In this document: piece after piece, positions 15,701 to 27,358 of the stretch
Numbering within the stretch: the first letter of the stretch is position 1
How the letters are laid out: each line of letters starts with the position of its first letter
Origin: Rhexocercosporidium sp. MPI-PUGE-AT-0058
Taxonomy: Eukaryota; Ascomycota; Leotiomycetes; Helotiales
DNA: 64,000 nt
Direction of reading: 5' to 3'
Assembly (NCBI GenBank): GCA_020746875.1
Contig: JAGTJL010000019.1
Span: 434,001 to 498,000, forward strand
Position numbers and translations under genes: made by a program
Notes under the pieces: model-generated
What the model saw: the letters and a program-made list of their open reading frames with translations, nothing else
Told to the model about the DNA's origin: nothing
The model's database searches: none

Positions 15701-16115
15701 GCGTATGATTTAACTGATGACGATATCTGCCCAGCATTAGTCGCTATAAAATAATGTCTTGCAAGCTTTGGATCTCCTACAGATGTTCGGCTCTTGAATA
15801 GCTCTTCCCGCAGCCATCCTGGGGACACTCGAACTTTTTGTCCAAACCTTTACGGCTCCTGCGGCGTTTTCTGGAGGGGCCGTCGGTACCAGACGAATGC
15901 CCATCTGCACCCTCACCTGGTGATCCATCTGGACTGCCCTCTTTGTCCTTGTCTTGGCGACTTCTACCTCGGCCGCGGTTCTTGTCTTCTCCTGCGGTCT
16001 TGGGCCGCCGCTGCAGAGAAGGATCATGGACCTGAGCCCTTCCGGGAGTGTCCATTTGAGTCATGATGTTGTTCGTGGCAAAAGAGAGAGGCTGCGCTGC
16101 CAATACGGAAGTCAT
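12772..16115 (-). CDS. C2H2 zinc-finger transcription factor with fungal-specific TF domain
   Basis: Four exons join to 1062 aa: 16115-15781, 15726-14779, 14730-14390 and 14336-12772. The introns are 54, 48 and 53 nt with CTAAC/CTAAT branch points. A basic linker (SRKRRRSRKGLDKK), a likely nuclear signal, leads into two C2H2 fingers: CPQDGCGKSYSRAEHL joined across an intron to YRHQLNH, then CDFPDCVRTFVRQDLCNRHRDRH. Both fit CX4CX12HX3H. A long Ser/Pro/Gln-rich low-complexity region follows. The C-terminal half begins with VPILHKPTFSPD and resembles the fungal-specific transcription factor domain (PF04082-type). This finger-pair plus fungal_trans layout is that of Adr1/Klf1-like regulators, so it is probably a nuclear DNA-binding regulator. 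The target genes are unknown. Start: the ATG at 16115 is the first that needs no further splicing; an upstream in-frame extension without a stop cannot be excluded. Confidence 0.9.
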
Positions 16116-16832
16116 ATTCCCAGGTCCGGTTGGCAGTTGATCACGGAACTTGTATGTTTGGTCTGGTCCAAGGTCACCTTGTTTTGCGGCGCACTGGCGG
16201 ATGAGTAGCTCACATCTGTAGGAAATACCAAAAGTCAGACAAGGCTCTTTGGAGAGAGAGTTCAACTGGAATGGAAACCGAGACAAGAGGCAACAAGACA
16301 GCGCCGACTTACGCTATTTGGTCGCATGTAATAGCTTGAACAGAGCTCGCTTGCGTGGAAATACAAGACAGGAAACTGGCGACCCCTAATCGACGGCACA
16401 ATTGAGGCGGTACTCGGTCATGCCGGAGAAAGTTCTCAGGACAATTTGTTTAACAGACAAATAGGTCCACGATGGTTCTGATGTCGGCAGCACGGGCGTA
16501 TTGTATCGCGGGGCGCACGTTGCACAGCGGAAGCTAATTGCGAATCGTGGAGGATCGCGAGCGCGGAGAGAAAGCTTGTGGAGACAGTTGAGGACGAGCG
16601 TCGAGCTTAGATTTTGACCTGATGGTTGTTTGAGAGTTTGACTTTTTAGCTTTGGCTTTGGCTCCTGCTTTGGAAGGTTGGAAGGCCTGGTCTGCGGCGG
16701 CTTGGGGAGGGTGAAGGGCGAAGCGTAAGCAGGTGAGGTTGAGGTGGAGGTGGAGGTCGAGGTCGAGAGCCAGTGGGGGTTGGGTTTAGCGGACGTGGGC
16801 GGGCGGGATCACGTACTTATGGGGCAGAAGTC

Positions 16833-16858
16833 AGACAGACAGACAGACAGACAGACAG
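16833..16858. repeat. (AGAC)n microsatellite
   Basis: Tandem AGAC tetranucleotides, about 6.5 copies, run directly into degenerate GTAGATGG-type units extending to about 16920. Confidence 0.9.
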
Positions 16859-17125
16859 GAGGTAGGTGGGTAGATGTAGATGGGTAGATGGGTAGATGGA
16901 GGGTGAGTAGGTAGGGATGGTGTGCAGCTCCAGGGATGCGCAGTGCTAGGTACTGCAGTCGGTGGAGAGGAAGGCTGGGTGCGGTGCGGTGCGGTACGGT
17001 ACGCGCTCTGTCACGCCGTGGCCTGCCCGGCCTCCAAAACCCGAGCGTAGGGTGAGTGAGGGATGAGGGATGGGGGAGGGAGGGATTATTGGGAATAGTA
17101 ATGCCTCGAAGCGGGAGGTGGAGAG

Positions 17126-17211
17126 CGGAGAGGAGAGGAGAGGAGATGAGATGAGATGAGACGAGAGGAGGAGAGCAGAGGAGAGGAAGGAGAGGAAGGA
17201 GAGGAGAGAAG
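17126..17211 (+). repeat. Polypurine (GGAGA/GATGA) tract
   Basis: An almost pure purine stretch is built of GGAGA, GAGGA and ATGAG units. It lies upstream of the transcription factor gene and faces a pyrimidine tract about 190 nt further on. Confidence 0.85.
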
Positions 17212-17396
17212 ACCGACCAGACAAGACCGGAGAAGGAGACGTTTGGAGGCTGCGGAAGACCATGGTTACTACATTACCACCCCGTGGTGAACCGTGGTGA
17301 AGTGTCCGCGGGAGGCAGATATAAAACCTTGGACAGAGAGCATAACCACAGGCACCACCAGCAGGACCCGGTCGGGGAAGGGAATGAATGTCCTGT

Positions 17397-17453
17397 CCTC
17401 TTTCCTCCTTCCTCCTTCCTCCTTCCTCCTTCCTGCTTCCTTCTTTCCTCTCC
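17397..17453 (+). repeat. Polypyrimidine (TTCCTCC)n tract
   Basis: Period-7 TTCCTCC units (four full copies plus variants) lie in a pyrimidine block with almost no purines. The block is partly complementary to the purine tract at 17126-17211. Confidence 0.88.
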
Positions 17454-19621
17454 AACAGTCAAGCGGGCAGAGAGAGCTTACCAAGAACTTGCTGTGGTCC
17501 TGTCAACGCGAGATCGAGGTTGAGATCGAAGATTGAATTAGCCCGCCCTGGCAAGTCCAGTCTAGTCTCGTCTAGCCACCCCACCCATCCCATCCCATCG
17601 CATCCCACCCCACCCCGTCCGGGATCTTTGGCGGGTTTCTTATTACAAGTATTTTTTGCCATCCGCTGTTGCAGCCCGTGCGGTTGGCTCCGAGAGATGG
17701 ACTGAGTTGCCTGCCTGCCTGCCTCTGCACCACCATGGACAAAAAGAGGGGGTCAACAACTAATAGCAAGCCACTTTTCGCCTGGTTAAAAAGCGCAAGC
17801 ATCAGCAGATTCCTCCCATGCCGTGTGTTGTCTCAATACTGCGGCGTTCTCTATGCACCCTTAACCAGATTCGGTACTCTGAGCCTCGAGCGAACCTATC
17901 TCAGCCCAGTGACCCCCATGTGGAGATGCCATGCCATGCCATGCCCCTCCCCCCTCCCCCCTCCCTCCCCCTCTTACCTGCACTTCTTCCTCCGTACTGT
18001 AGAAGCCACAGGAGGACACTGGAGACTGGAGACTGGACCAGTTTGCATACAAGTCTCCCTCCTCAAGTCCCTGAAGGTACAGTAGAGACGTACCTGCCTA
18101 CGTCCATCGTGCACTTGCTTACTGAACAACCCACCCACTCCTTGCATTCTCTTTCGTGCAGCACCGTTGTTGGGTTTCCCCAGACACTCGCCTCCGAGTG
18201 ACAGTGGGCGGTGGTTGCACTGGGACATACAGTAAAGTAGCACATGAGCAGTGCCTGGCAACCCAGCTTTGTGGAGAGGTTCCCCCTCCTGTCGTATGCT
18301 ATTCAGTCATATTGACCCAGTCTACTGTCCAGAGTACGCTGTTTGTAGACAAGCCCAAGGCCCACTGTACGAAGATCGATGACACCACTAGTACATTCCT
18401 TTTTGTCACAATCTATTTGCACTTTCGAATCATGCCCTCATAGCTAGCTGGTCCAGGTCTGGGAAGCAAATAGAAATGTCACCGATCTACTAGTATCAAT
18501 GACAGGGTCCGGGTGGGTAGAACTAGCTGTGCATCGCGGAGAATAGGGAGCAATGATTTCCATGCCATCAAAAACATGTCGATCCGCAAATGGAAAGTGC
18601 ATTTCCTAGGATAGCGACGGTAGAGAAAGGCTTGAGCTCGGAAAATTTGGCAAGGAAGAAAATGTCTGATGAACAATCCAACTCCGGACCGGCCCACGGC
18701 GCGCCTACAAATGGGCGTAACTCCCCAGATTCCAAGACAGCTTTCATGCATGACTTGCTTTTTGGGAAAATCCTTCCTCGAAGGCCTCCCTGCTCTTCGT
18801 TAGCGAGGCGCACCTTGGCCGTCCTGAGGCCCGATCTGAATTGGCGGCAACATCGGCTGTCTTTCCTTGACCTGCACCTTGCGCTAAAATCTCTTGAGGG
18901 AGGCGGCTGGGGCCACAGTTGGCCGGGGAAAAACTCTTCAAAAGCTTTCTTTCTTCATGACCACAGTGTGTTGCTGGTAATTGGCCGTGCGTTATCAGCA
19001 TCGCGTCAGGGCAATGCGGAAGTGCTTGGCATATGCTGCTCGATACATCTGGAAGCTCGAAGGCTGAGACATCCCAGAACGCCTTGTTCAGTCCCAAAGA
19101 GTCGGAAATGGCACATTGGCAGACGGTGGCACGGACTGGCCAATATGATAATACGATGAACTCATTGATGAATGAGAAATTTTCAGAACATTAATCACTC
19201 ATAAGCTCTTCTTTCGGCTGCGAAATTGACGGGAAGCTGAATTTGCAGCCTGACGAAACCTATGGAGGATATTCCGATGAACGAGAAGTGCAATTTGGTG
19301 AAGGATGTATGTGGTCAGGTGAAACTTGAGAAGGGTTCGTAATCATCTCGGGTCCGGACCAGAATCGGCTGATCCGGGTAGCAAAGTGACTTTCGGCTAC
19401 GAAGACTGGGCAACGGAACCGAGCATGGAGCCACTCTGCTTCTTAGCGTGCTGCTGTCGCGACTTGCTGAACGCGGGACTCTCGTGTTTGAGGTCACTCT
19501 CCTTCTGCACTCAGCGACAGCCTCAATCTCTCTCCTAACAACGAATTTTCACACCACACTCTCTATGAAGTGATTCTGTTCCCGAAAGAAGCGATCCGAA
19601 ACCTAAATCCGAAACCTCCTC

Positions 19622-20285
19622 ATGGCTCCCCCAAGATCAAAGCCTCAACCGGACGACTCGAGGTCTGAAGCATCATCCAGTACGAAAGAGAAGACCACGA
19701 CCACTACGAGTGCCACAAATGGCAAAAGTCGACGTGTGGCTGGAAATGCTACTGGCGGAAGTTCGCTGAGGGATGTAGTGACCGCAGGACCTAGCAGCGG
19801 AGCTGCAGGAGCTTCAACAGTTGCCGTTGCAGATTCAATGCCTGGTGTAGGTTGCCATCTGCACAAAAGCTTCATACTACTTTACTAACACAGTACCTTC
19901 AGCTCCAATGGTCGAAGTTCGAAGCTTCTGTTCTGCACGGCTACCGATACGATTACCACCTCAATACACCTGCTGCATTCAACAAGCCTTACAACCAACT
20001 CGTCCTCTCCCGATCCCCAATAGGTCATATGTCTCCTACAATGGCAAGGCGAAAGGAGCAGCGCAGACAGAGCAAAGATCAATTGGCGAATACTGTGCGA
20101 AAACATTTCAACAGTATGGGTATTGCTGAGAATGAAGTCGTGGTGGATTTCCTGTATAAAGTCCGATGGCAGGGTAAGACTTGAAGCGCTTGAGATTCGC
20201 TTGCGGTGACGTTGGGAATCCTAGAAGCTGACAGGAAATAGATAAGAATTTTCGCATGAGATTCTACCCTCAACGACCTCGATAA
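19622..20285 (+). CDS. SAP30: SAP30-type Sin3-binding protein (histone deacetylase complex subunit)
   Basis: Three exons join to 179 aa: 19622-19846, 19903-20173 and 20242-20285. The N-terminal 75 residues are Ser/Thr-rich and low in complexity. The rest matches the SAP30 Sin3-binding domain: VLHGYRYDYHLNTPAAF, then SPTMARRKEQRRQSK, then VRKHFNSMGIAENEVVVDFLYKVRWQ and DKNFRMRFYPQRPR at the very C-terminus, the last piece supplied by the 44-nt third exon. The protein would bridge Sin3 to the Rpd3-type histone deacetylase in the nucleus and aid transcriptional repression. For intron 1, two acceptors keep the frame (after 19893 or after 19902). The second was chosen because it sits 14 nt from the TTTACTAACA branch point, while the first is only about 5 nt away. 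Confidence 0.9.
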
Positions 20286-20915
20286 AGACATATTGAATAC
20301 TTATTATATTAGGTCATGGGTATGGCGTAGATTTGGGACGGCGTTGGAACTGGGTCGACGGCATGGATTATGATACCCTGTCATGAACTTTGTACAGTTC
20401 GATGAAGTGAACATTTAACATCACAATATCATTATGAAGTACAGATTTTCTTTGTGGCCGACCAGTTGTTGATTATCAGTAAGAATTTCAAAAACTTACC
20501 TGATGACTTGAAGGCATTAGCACCCGACGTAGTCAAGTAATGCCAGGAAGTATAAGCCAAGTACCTCAATTTAATGTAGCGAATGAATGAAAATCGAGAC
20601 ACACCAAGCCTACACATATTTCCAATTCATTTCTGCAACAATAAAAAAGCTCAACAGAAGAGAAGCACAATGTACACGTTCATGGCCTGGTAGAAGCTTC
20701 CCGTCTGCTCTCGGCAATTCGGTGGACCAACACCCAGCCAATCAGAACCTCTCAAAATAGCTGACTGTCAAAAAAAGTTCGGAACAATCAACATGCAATG
20801 TAAAATCAACTTTATCCTATCACCACAAATCGTTGATCGCAGATTTCAGAATTGCTGCACGAACTGAAGGACCACTTCGAAAGCTTGCTTCAATGAGCCA
20901 TTACACTATATCACG
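20286..20915. other. Intergenic DNA between SAP30 and MDJ1
   Basis: This is 630 nt containing the 3' flank of SAP30 and the promoter of the downstream DnaJ gene. No gene or clear motif is seen. Confidence 0.5.
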
Positions 20916-22628
20916 ATGAACGCTGGGACGACAAACATACTCAGCAGGGCCGCCACGACAAGTCGAGTGTTGTGCCCTGCCCACGCCTCGAGACAGAATC
21001 GATTTCCCCATGAAGTATCGAAGAGACAGCAATCCCGGGCACTTTGCTCTGTAGCGCCGCATCAATCACAGCGGCCTAGTGTTGCTGCAGTACGACGGTG
21101 CAAATCTTTGAATGGAGTCTCACAGAGAAGGGCAAGTTTTACTGAATGAACATTTCCTGCAGGTTCACTAACTTCCATAGGCTTTTCATCCAACTTCAAG
21201 TCTGAATGCCACTAAAAATCCATATACCGTTCTCGGAGTCGACAAGAACGCCTCTGCGGGTGACATCAAGAAGGCTTACTACGGACTTGCTAAGAAGTAC
21301 CATCCGGATACAAACAAGGACCCGACAGCAAAGGATAGATTTGCAGAGGCACAATCAGCTTACGAGCTTTTGACAGATGCCCAGAAGAAAGCCGCATGGG
21401 ATCAGTTTGGAGCGGCAGCCTTTGACCAGGGAGGGAACCCAGCAGGGCCTGGAGCTGGTGGTGATCCCTTTGGCGGTGGTTTTGGGGGAGGCGCTGGTGC
21501 TGGTGGATTCCCAGGCGGGTTCGGAGGAGGATTCGGAGCCGATTTCAATTTCGAGGACCTGTTTAAAGGTTTCACCGGAGGAAGAAGAGGCCGCTCATCT
21601 CCTGGCCGAAACCCCTTCCAAGAGGAAATACTTGTCGGAGATAATATTGAGACTCAGGTCAATGTGTCGTTCATGGAGGCTGCCAAAGGTACGACCAAGG
21701 CCATTAACATAACGCCACTGTCGACTTGCAAGACTTGCTCTGGAAACGGACTGAAACCTGGGAACAAACGATCTGAGTGCAAATCTTGTGGCGGTACCGG
21801 AACTCGGGTTCATTTCGTTCAGGGGGGATTTCAGATGGCGTCAACATGTGGTGCCTGTGGTGGTCAGGGTGTCACGATACCCAAAGGAGGGGAATGTAGG
21901 ACATGTGCTGGTAATGGTGTTGTAAGGGAACGGAAAACAGTCACTATTGATATTCCAGGTGGAATTGAGGATGGAATGCGACTTCGACTCGACCGCGAGG
22001 GAGATGCTGCGGCAACTGGTGGCGCTGCCAACCCAAACGTGAAGTCTATGCGCGGAGATCTATATGTCCTTGTGAGGGTAGCAACGGACCCGAAATACCG
22101 CCGGTCTGGATCTGATATTCTATATACGGCTACTATCCCTCTGACCACTGGTTTGCTTGGTGGAGAAGTCAAGATTCCCACTCTGGATGGCGATGTTAAT
22201 GTTAAAGTAGCTACTGGCACAGGAACTGGAGACAAAATCACTCTGGGAGGAAAGGGCATGAAGAGGCTAGACGGGAGAAGAGGGGCTGGTGATCTCAAGG
22301 TTGAGTTCAAAGTCAATGTACCGAAGTATCTGAGTGCCAACCAGCGCACGATCATTGAGATGCTTGCAGATGAGCTGGGCGACAAGACGGCGAAGCGTAT
22401 CATGAATGTCGGCCGAGCCAAGTAAGTAGTTCCGCATCAAGAAGGAATACCGCAGCTAAATTTTCAAGCTCTTCCGACTCCGGATCATCCCCAAAGCATG
22501 ACGGATTCCTCAAGTCAGTTTGGAATAAGTTGACCGACAACCCCTCCAGTTCTAAAGATGGAAGCGAGGGAACTTCAAAGGACGACTCCTCAAAATCGAA
22601 GGACTCTAAGGCTGAAGACTCCAAGTAG
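20916..22628 (+). CDS. MDJ1: Mitochondrial type I DnaJ co-chaperone
   Basis: Exons 20916-21131, 21181-22421 and 22469-22628 give 538 aa. The N-terminus is rich in Arg, Ser and Ala with few acidic residues, as in a mitochondrial presequence. [17 protein letters not shown] leads into the J domain ([20 protein letters not shown]), with HPD at 113-115. A Gly/Phe-rich segment follows (about 150-200). Four CxxCxGxG zinc-finger repeats ([32 protein letters not shown]) span about residues 255-318, followed by the substrate-binding C-terminal domain and a Ser/Lys/Asp-rich tail. It stimulates the matrix Hsp70 ATPase in protein folding and import. Intron 1 uses a GC donor (GCAAGT...CACTAAC...CATAG); no GT donor restores the frame. 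Intron 2 (47 nt) uses an AAG acceptor. Confidence 0.95.
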
Positions 22629-24207
22629 GTATCAGGAACTAGTGTTGAGTCCAGTGTATATTTAGGTGGTTTGTGTTGTTCGAGTATGTATTGCATCAGC
22701 GAGGTTGGAGATCGTGGGAGGTAAGGGAGCAACGGCGTCTGTATATCATAGAAGATTGGGAGAGTCCATACCCAGCATGTACTGTACAATCTAGAATAAG
22801 CCAATATGAGGAAACTCTGCTCAAAGTATAAGGAGAAAACCTGGAAGCCATGAAGTTCTAGCGCACCAATGGGCTAGTAGTCACTTTACTTCTGTTTTGG
22901 ATTTATTGGACTTACTGCATGATACGGGGACTATTGACAGCAATATATCCCTTTCCCAAATCACAAGTTCATTGGTGGAATCGCCATTCCAATACACTGC
23001 AGGCGTTTCCTTTTGTTTGGTGGAAGACTCTCTTGTATTGACAACCCTTACTCCCTCCCAAGCCACCCCCTCGTGCTGAAGCCATCCATTGTTTCTCCCC
23101 TGGAAGCCATGCCCCTGAAACTATGTCTTTGCCCAAGGCTTGTTTATTTGCCCGCTTGCAATGGCTCGTCAGCCTTGCACAAACACCATGTTTACGCTCC
23201 TCCTGGCTCGTTCTGGCCGGTACTTGGGGGCTGCAATCGGCATATTCAACCTCGGGTATCCCCTGATAAGAGCAGCAGATGTCATGCGTATGGTTGAATT
23301 GGATCACTGCATGGAATGCGGGTTCTTCCCGGCCCGCTCAACCACCCTGCATGTTTCCTGCCCACCAAGGTTCATCCAATAGCATCGTCAAGAAGGCATG
23401 AGGCTATACTACTGGCTCTTGGAATTCAAGCACCCGCATGGCCCCTCGTACTGGTACATACTCTTGGGCGTGCGGTCTCAATCGAGGCGCATTCACACCA
23501 CAGACGACGGCCGCTGAAGCTCTAGCAGGTGATCCTGAGAAGCTAATGATCACAAAGTGCTCCATCGGGCGGCTAGAGCAGAATGCTCCCACTCTGTCGA
23601 GGAACATATAAACTGTGATCGTGACTGGGACGGTAAACCTTCCTTGACGCACTGGGACTCTCAACTGAATCCGAATGCCTATCAGCGCTTATCTCTCTGA
23701 TCACTCCTCACTAGTCGGCACTCGACCTCGATCGCAGGCCTTTTAAGGGGCCAAGTTCGCTGCAGGCAGGCTCCCGCAACCACAGGGCTCCAGACTTACT
23801 CATTGGCTTCCGATGAAGCTCAACCCTCAAAACCTCCAGAAGCTACTGTAACACAACACACGTCCGCCTTGCCTCACGCACCTCGACAATACTTCTTCCA
23901 ACCGACCCCCATTCCCAATGTCCAACCGCCCCCAGAGCATCCAGCTGGCAATCAACCACCGATCATGAATCGCATGCGTGAACCTGGGCTTACGGACATC
24001 GCTACTACCAGTTAAACGCTGACCTTGTAGCACAAACACACACCCCTCCTCCGTATTTCGCATCAACACGTCAGAACGCTTCGGCCCCCCACCACCAGCT
24101 CATAGAAGCACGACCCCTGGGAAGAGAGCCATTTACGCTCGGAGAAAGAGGACACCCTCAGGACGATAGACGGACGAAGTGGCAGAGCATCTGCGTCGGA
24201 GGACAGG
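22629..24207. other. Intergenic DNA between MDJ1 and BRO1
   Basis: About 1.6 kb with only short frames. The last 500 nt are CA- and CT-rich, like a promoter and 5' leader for BRO1. No gene is seen. Confidence 0.5.
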
Positions 24208-27200
24208 ATGCAGGCACCGATGATATCAGCGCCTTTGAAGGCCACAAACGAGATAGACTGGATACAGCCTCTGAAGCAATACATCCGCCAGACATACGGA
24301 GATGACCCAGAGCGCTACGCAGAAGAGTGCGCGACGCTGAATCGGTTGCGGCAGGACATGAGAGGAGCGGGCAAGGACAGTGCTGCTGGGCGAGACTTGT
24401 TATACAGATATTACGGGCAGCTGGAGCTTCTGGACCTGCGATTCCCGGTCGACGAAAATCACATAAAGATCTCCTTCACTTGGTATGGATACTCCGCTGA
24501 GATGGGGGATGAAAAGTAGCTAATAGCTCTCTGAAGGTTCGATGCTTTTACACATAAGCCGACTTCTCAATACTCTTTGGCATACGAAAAGGCTTCCATA
24601 ATCTTCAATATCTCCGCTGTATTGTCATGCCATGCAGCTCACCAAACCCGCTCCGAAGACTCTGGGCTGAAGACGGCGTACCACTCCTTTCAAGCATCGG
24701 CTGGCATGTTCACATATATCAACGAAAATTTCCTACATGCTCCATCTACGGATCTAAGTCGGGATACTGTCAAGACGCTCATACAGATTATGCTTGCCCA
24801 AGGACAGGAGGTTTTCCTGGAGAAGCAAATCGCTGATGGAAAGAAGGTTGGGCTATTGGCGAAGCTGGCAAGTCAGGCGGCGTATCTCTACGCTCAAGCA
24901 GTCGAGGGAACCCAAGAGAACGTCAATAAGGCTATTTTCGAGAAGGTTTGGCTTCTGGTTGTTCAGGTAAGGTTCATTCTATCTGTATTTTCCGCCATGC
25001 AGTGGCGTGCTTTCGGATATATAAGTTTTAGCTCTGTCTTTCCGCCTCGAAATTATGACATAGCGTGCTGAATGATTTGCAGATCAAATCCAACTACATG
25101 GCTTCTCTGGCTCAATTCTACCAGGCCATGGCAGATGATGATGCTAATGCTCACGGAACGGCAATCTCTCGACTTCAAGCTGCAGAAATAGGAGCGAAGG
25201 AAGCCCACAAACTCGCCAATAGTTTTCCAGGAAATGTACCTGCAAATTCAAACTTGACATCGGAAACCGGTGCTACTTTGATTGAAATCACAAAGCGCCT
25301 GCTGGCAAATGTTCAAGAGAAGCTGTCTGAGCTTATCAAGGACAATGATTATATTTACCACCAAACGGTTCCTGCAGAAGCTGCACTTCCAGTCATTCCA
25401 AAGCTTCCGGCAGCAAAGGCAATTCCTGTTAGCGAGCTGTATGCTGGCCAAGACATACAGCGAATTACTGGACCCGATATCTTCCAGAAGATCGTACCGA
25501 TGTCTGTGACCGAATCGGCAAGTTTATACGATGAGGAGAAAGCCAAGCTGGTACGGGCCGAGACTGAGCGGGTGGAAACAGCGAATAGCGAGATGGCCGC
25601 AAGTCTCGACTACCTGAGATTGCCAAATGCTTTACAGGTGCTCAAGGGTGGTTTTGACCAAGAGCTCACTGCGGACGACGAGTTCCGGGGCTGGTGTGAC
25701 GATGTGGCAAATCATGATGGACCGGCCTCGACATTTGATTTTTTGAAGTCAAGTAAAGAGGGCATAGTGACGGTCCTGGATAGAAGTACGAGACAACTTG
25801 ACATGGAGGAAAGTGTGTGCGAGAAGATGAGGTCGAAGTACGAAGGAGACTGGACCCAGCAACCGAGTTCCAGATTAACGTCAACCTTGAAGAGTGACAT
25901 TCGAAATTATCGAGATGCATTGGAGGAGGCGGCTAGAAGTGACAGTCAGCTATACTCCAAAATGCGGCAACATGAAGTCGACTTTGACGAGATGAGGTCG
26001 GCTGGTGAGGTTGGTGAAGCGGATGTTCTTTTCCAGAAGGCTCTCATCCAGGTTGGAGGCAAGTCAAAACATCAAGGAAGTCCCACTGGAGGGGAGGGGA
26101 ATCTGTTGGATGACGATTTCGAGGACCGTGGCATGAGTGTTATGGACCAGATCACGAAAGTCGAGGAGATTTTGAAGAAGTTGAACTTGATTAAGCGTGA
26201 ACGAGCTCAAGTACTGAAGGATTTGAAGGAGAAGGTCCGTAAATCTGAGAAGAGGTATACTCGAGTGATGTCACTAACAGGGATTAGGTCCATAACGACG
26301 ATATCTCACAAGTGCTGATTTTGAACAAGAAGTCAATTTCAAATTACGAGACTCAACTATTCCAAGCAGAGCTGGAAAAGTTCAGACCGCATCAGAGTCG
26401 CCTTCTTTCAGCAAATCACAAACAATCATCGCTCATGAAAGAGCTCACATCAACCTTCAACACATTATTGCAAGATAAGCGAGTCCGATCGGAGCAAAGC
26501 AAATACGAAAGCATTACCCGGCAACGGTCTTCTGTCATGTCGAAGTATAAGCGGGTACATCAGGAGTTCCTAGATCTTCAAGCCGGACTCCAGGCAGCCA
26601 AGCAATGGTACAGCGAAATGAAAGATACTGTAGACAGCCTTGACAAGAATGTGGAGACTTTCGTCAACAATCGCCGATCCGAAGGAGCGCAACTTCTTAG
26701 CCAAATTGAGCAGGACCGAAATCGCAATGCTAGTGGTGAGGCAGAAAGAGAGCGCGACCGACTGCGAGGACTTATGGAGCGAATGTCGATGGATCCATCT
26801 ACATCTCCATCGACAGGTAAACCGCCCCGAGCCCAATCAGTCTCCTACAATTCATCGTCGCCATCAACTCGATATCCCCAAACCAATTTTGCTGGCCAGT
26901 ACCAAGTCCCAACGTCACCACCACCGCAATCAGCGCACCCCCAGTCAGCCCACCCATCTTTTGGTGGACCACAAAATGGCTCTTTCTATCCAACGCAACA
27001 ACAACAAGCGAGGCCGGATCCATATGCTCAGAAGCCAACACCGCAGCCTCAAGACGGGTACAACCCCGGCATGTATCCACCCGTATCGCCTCCCCCAACC
27101 CAAACCTCATTCTCGCAAAGCCAAACAAACTTTCGACCAATGCATCCGCCACAAGGTCAGCAGCAGTATCTTCCTCAAGGATACGTCCCGCCACCGCCTC

Positions 27201-27358
27201 CTCGCGGTCCTCCACCTCTTGGACCGCAGCAAACCTTCCAACAGCCTGGCGCTCCTCAAGGAGAGTATGGTGGGTACGGGAACCAGCAGCGACCGGGTCA
27301 GCCGCAGCAGCAGCAGAGCTCTGGTGATCCTTGGGCAGGTTTGAACGCATGGAAATAA
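24208..27358 (+). CDS. BRO1: BRO1-domain ESCRT-associated protein
   Basis: Four exons (24208-24482, 24537-24966, 25083-26234, 26288-27358) join to 975 aa. The N-terminal 390 or so residues are a BRO1 domain: EIDWIQPLKQYIRQTYGDDP, LLYRYYGQLELLDLRFP, HIKISFTWFDAF, YEKASIIFNISA. Next comes a helical coiled-coil V-like region of the ALIX family (QDIQRITGPDIFQKIVPMSV onward). The C-terminal 190 residues are Pro/Gln-rich with PPPPPRGPPP. BRO1 binds Snf7 on endosomes and couples ESCRT-III to deubiquitination of cargo entering multivesicular bodies. The sister family PalA/Rim20 (pH signalling) differs at the N-terminus; the start here resembles BRO1. Intron 3 has a weak donor (GTCCGT) but is required to join EKV to HNDDIS. 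The window's largest coding intron (116 nt) is intron 2 of this gene. Confidence 0.94.

Larger units (their letters stand above)
16116..19621. other. Repeat-rich divergent promoter region (3.5 kb)
   Basis: This lies between the divergently transcribed transcription factor and SAP30 genes. It is full of simple repeats: (AGAC)n at 16833-16858, GTAGATGG-like units at 16860-16920, a polypurine block at 17126-17211, (TTCCTCC)n at 17402-17436 and (TGCC)4 at 17708-17723. An open frame at 18590-19159 (189 codons) has no recognisable domain and I do not call it a gene. The length suggests a long 5' leader for the regulator, which is common for fungal transcription factors; that is inference. Confidence 0.55.

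Noticed and set aside
18590..19159. A 189-codon open frame on the + strand
   Set aside because: It begins with ATG, but has no domain motif, irregular composition, and overlaps similar-length frames on the other strand; it lies in repeat-rich promoter DNA.
23803..24015. A 70-codon Pro-rich frame just upstream of BRO1
   Set aside because: It starts at TTG, and lies in CA/CT-rich DNA expected for the BRO1 promoter and leader.
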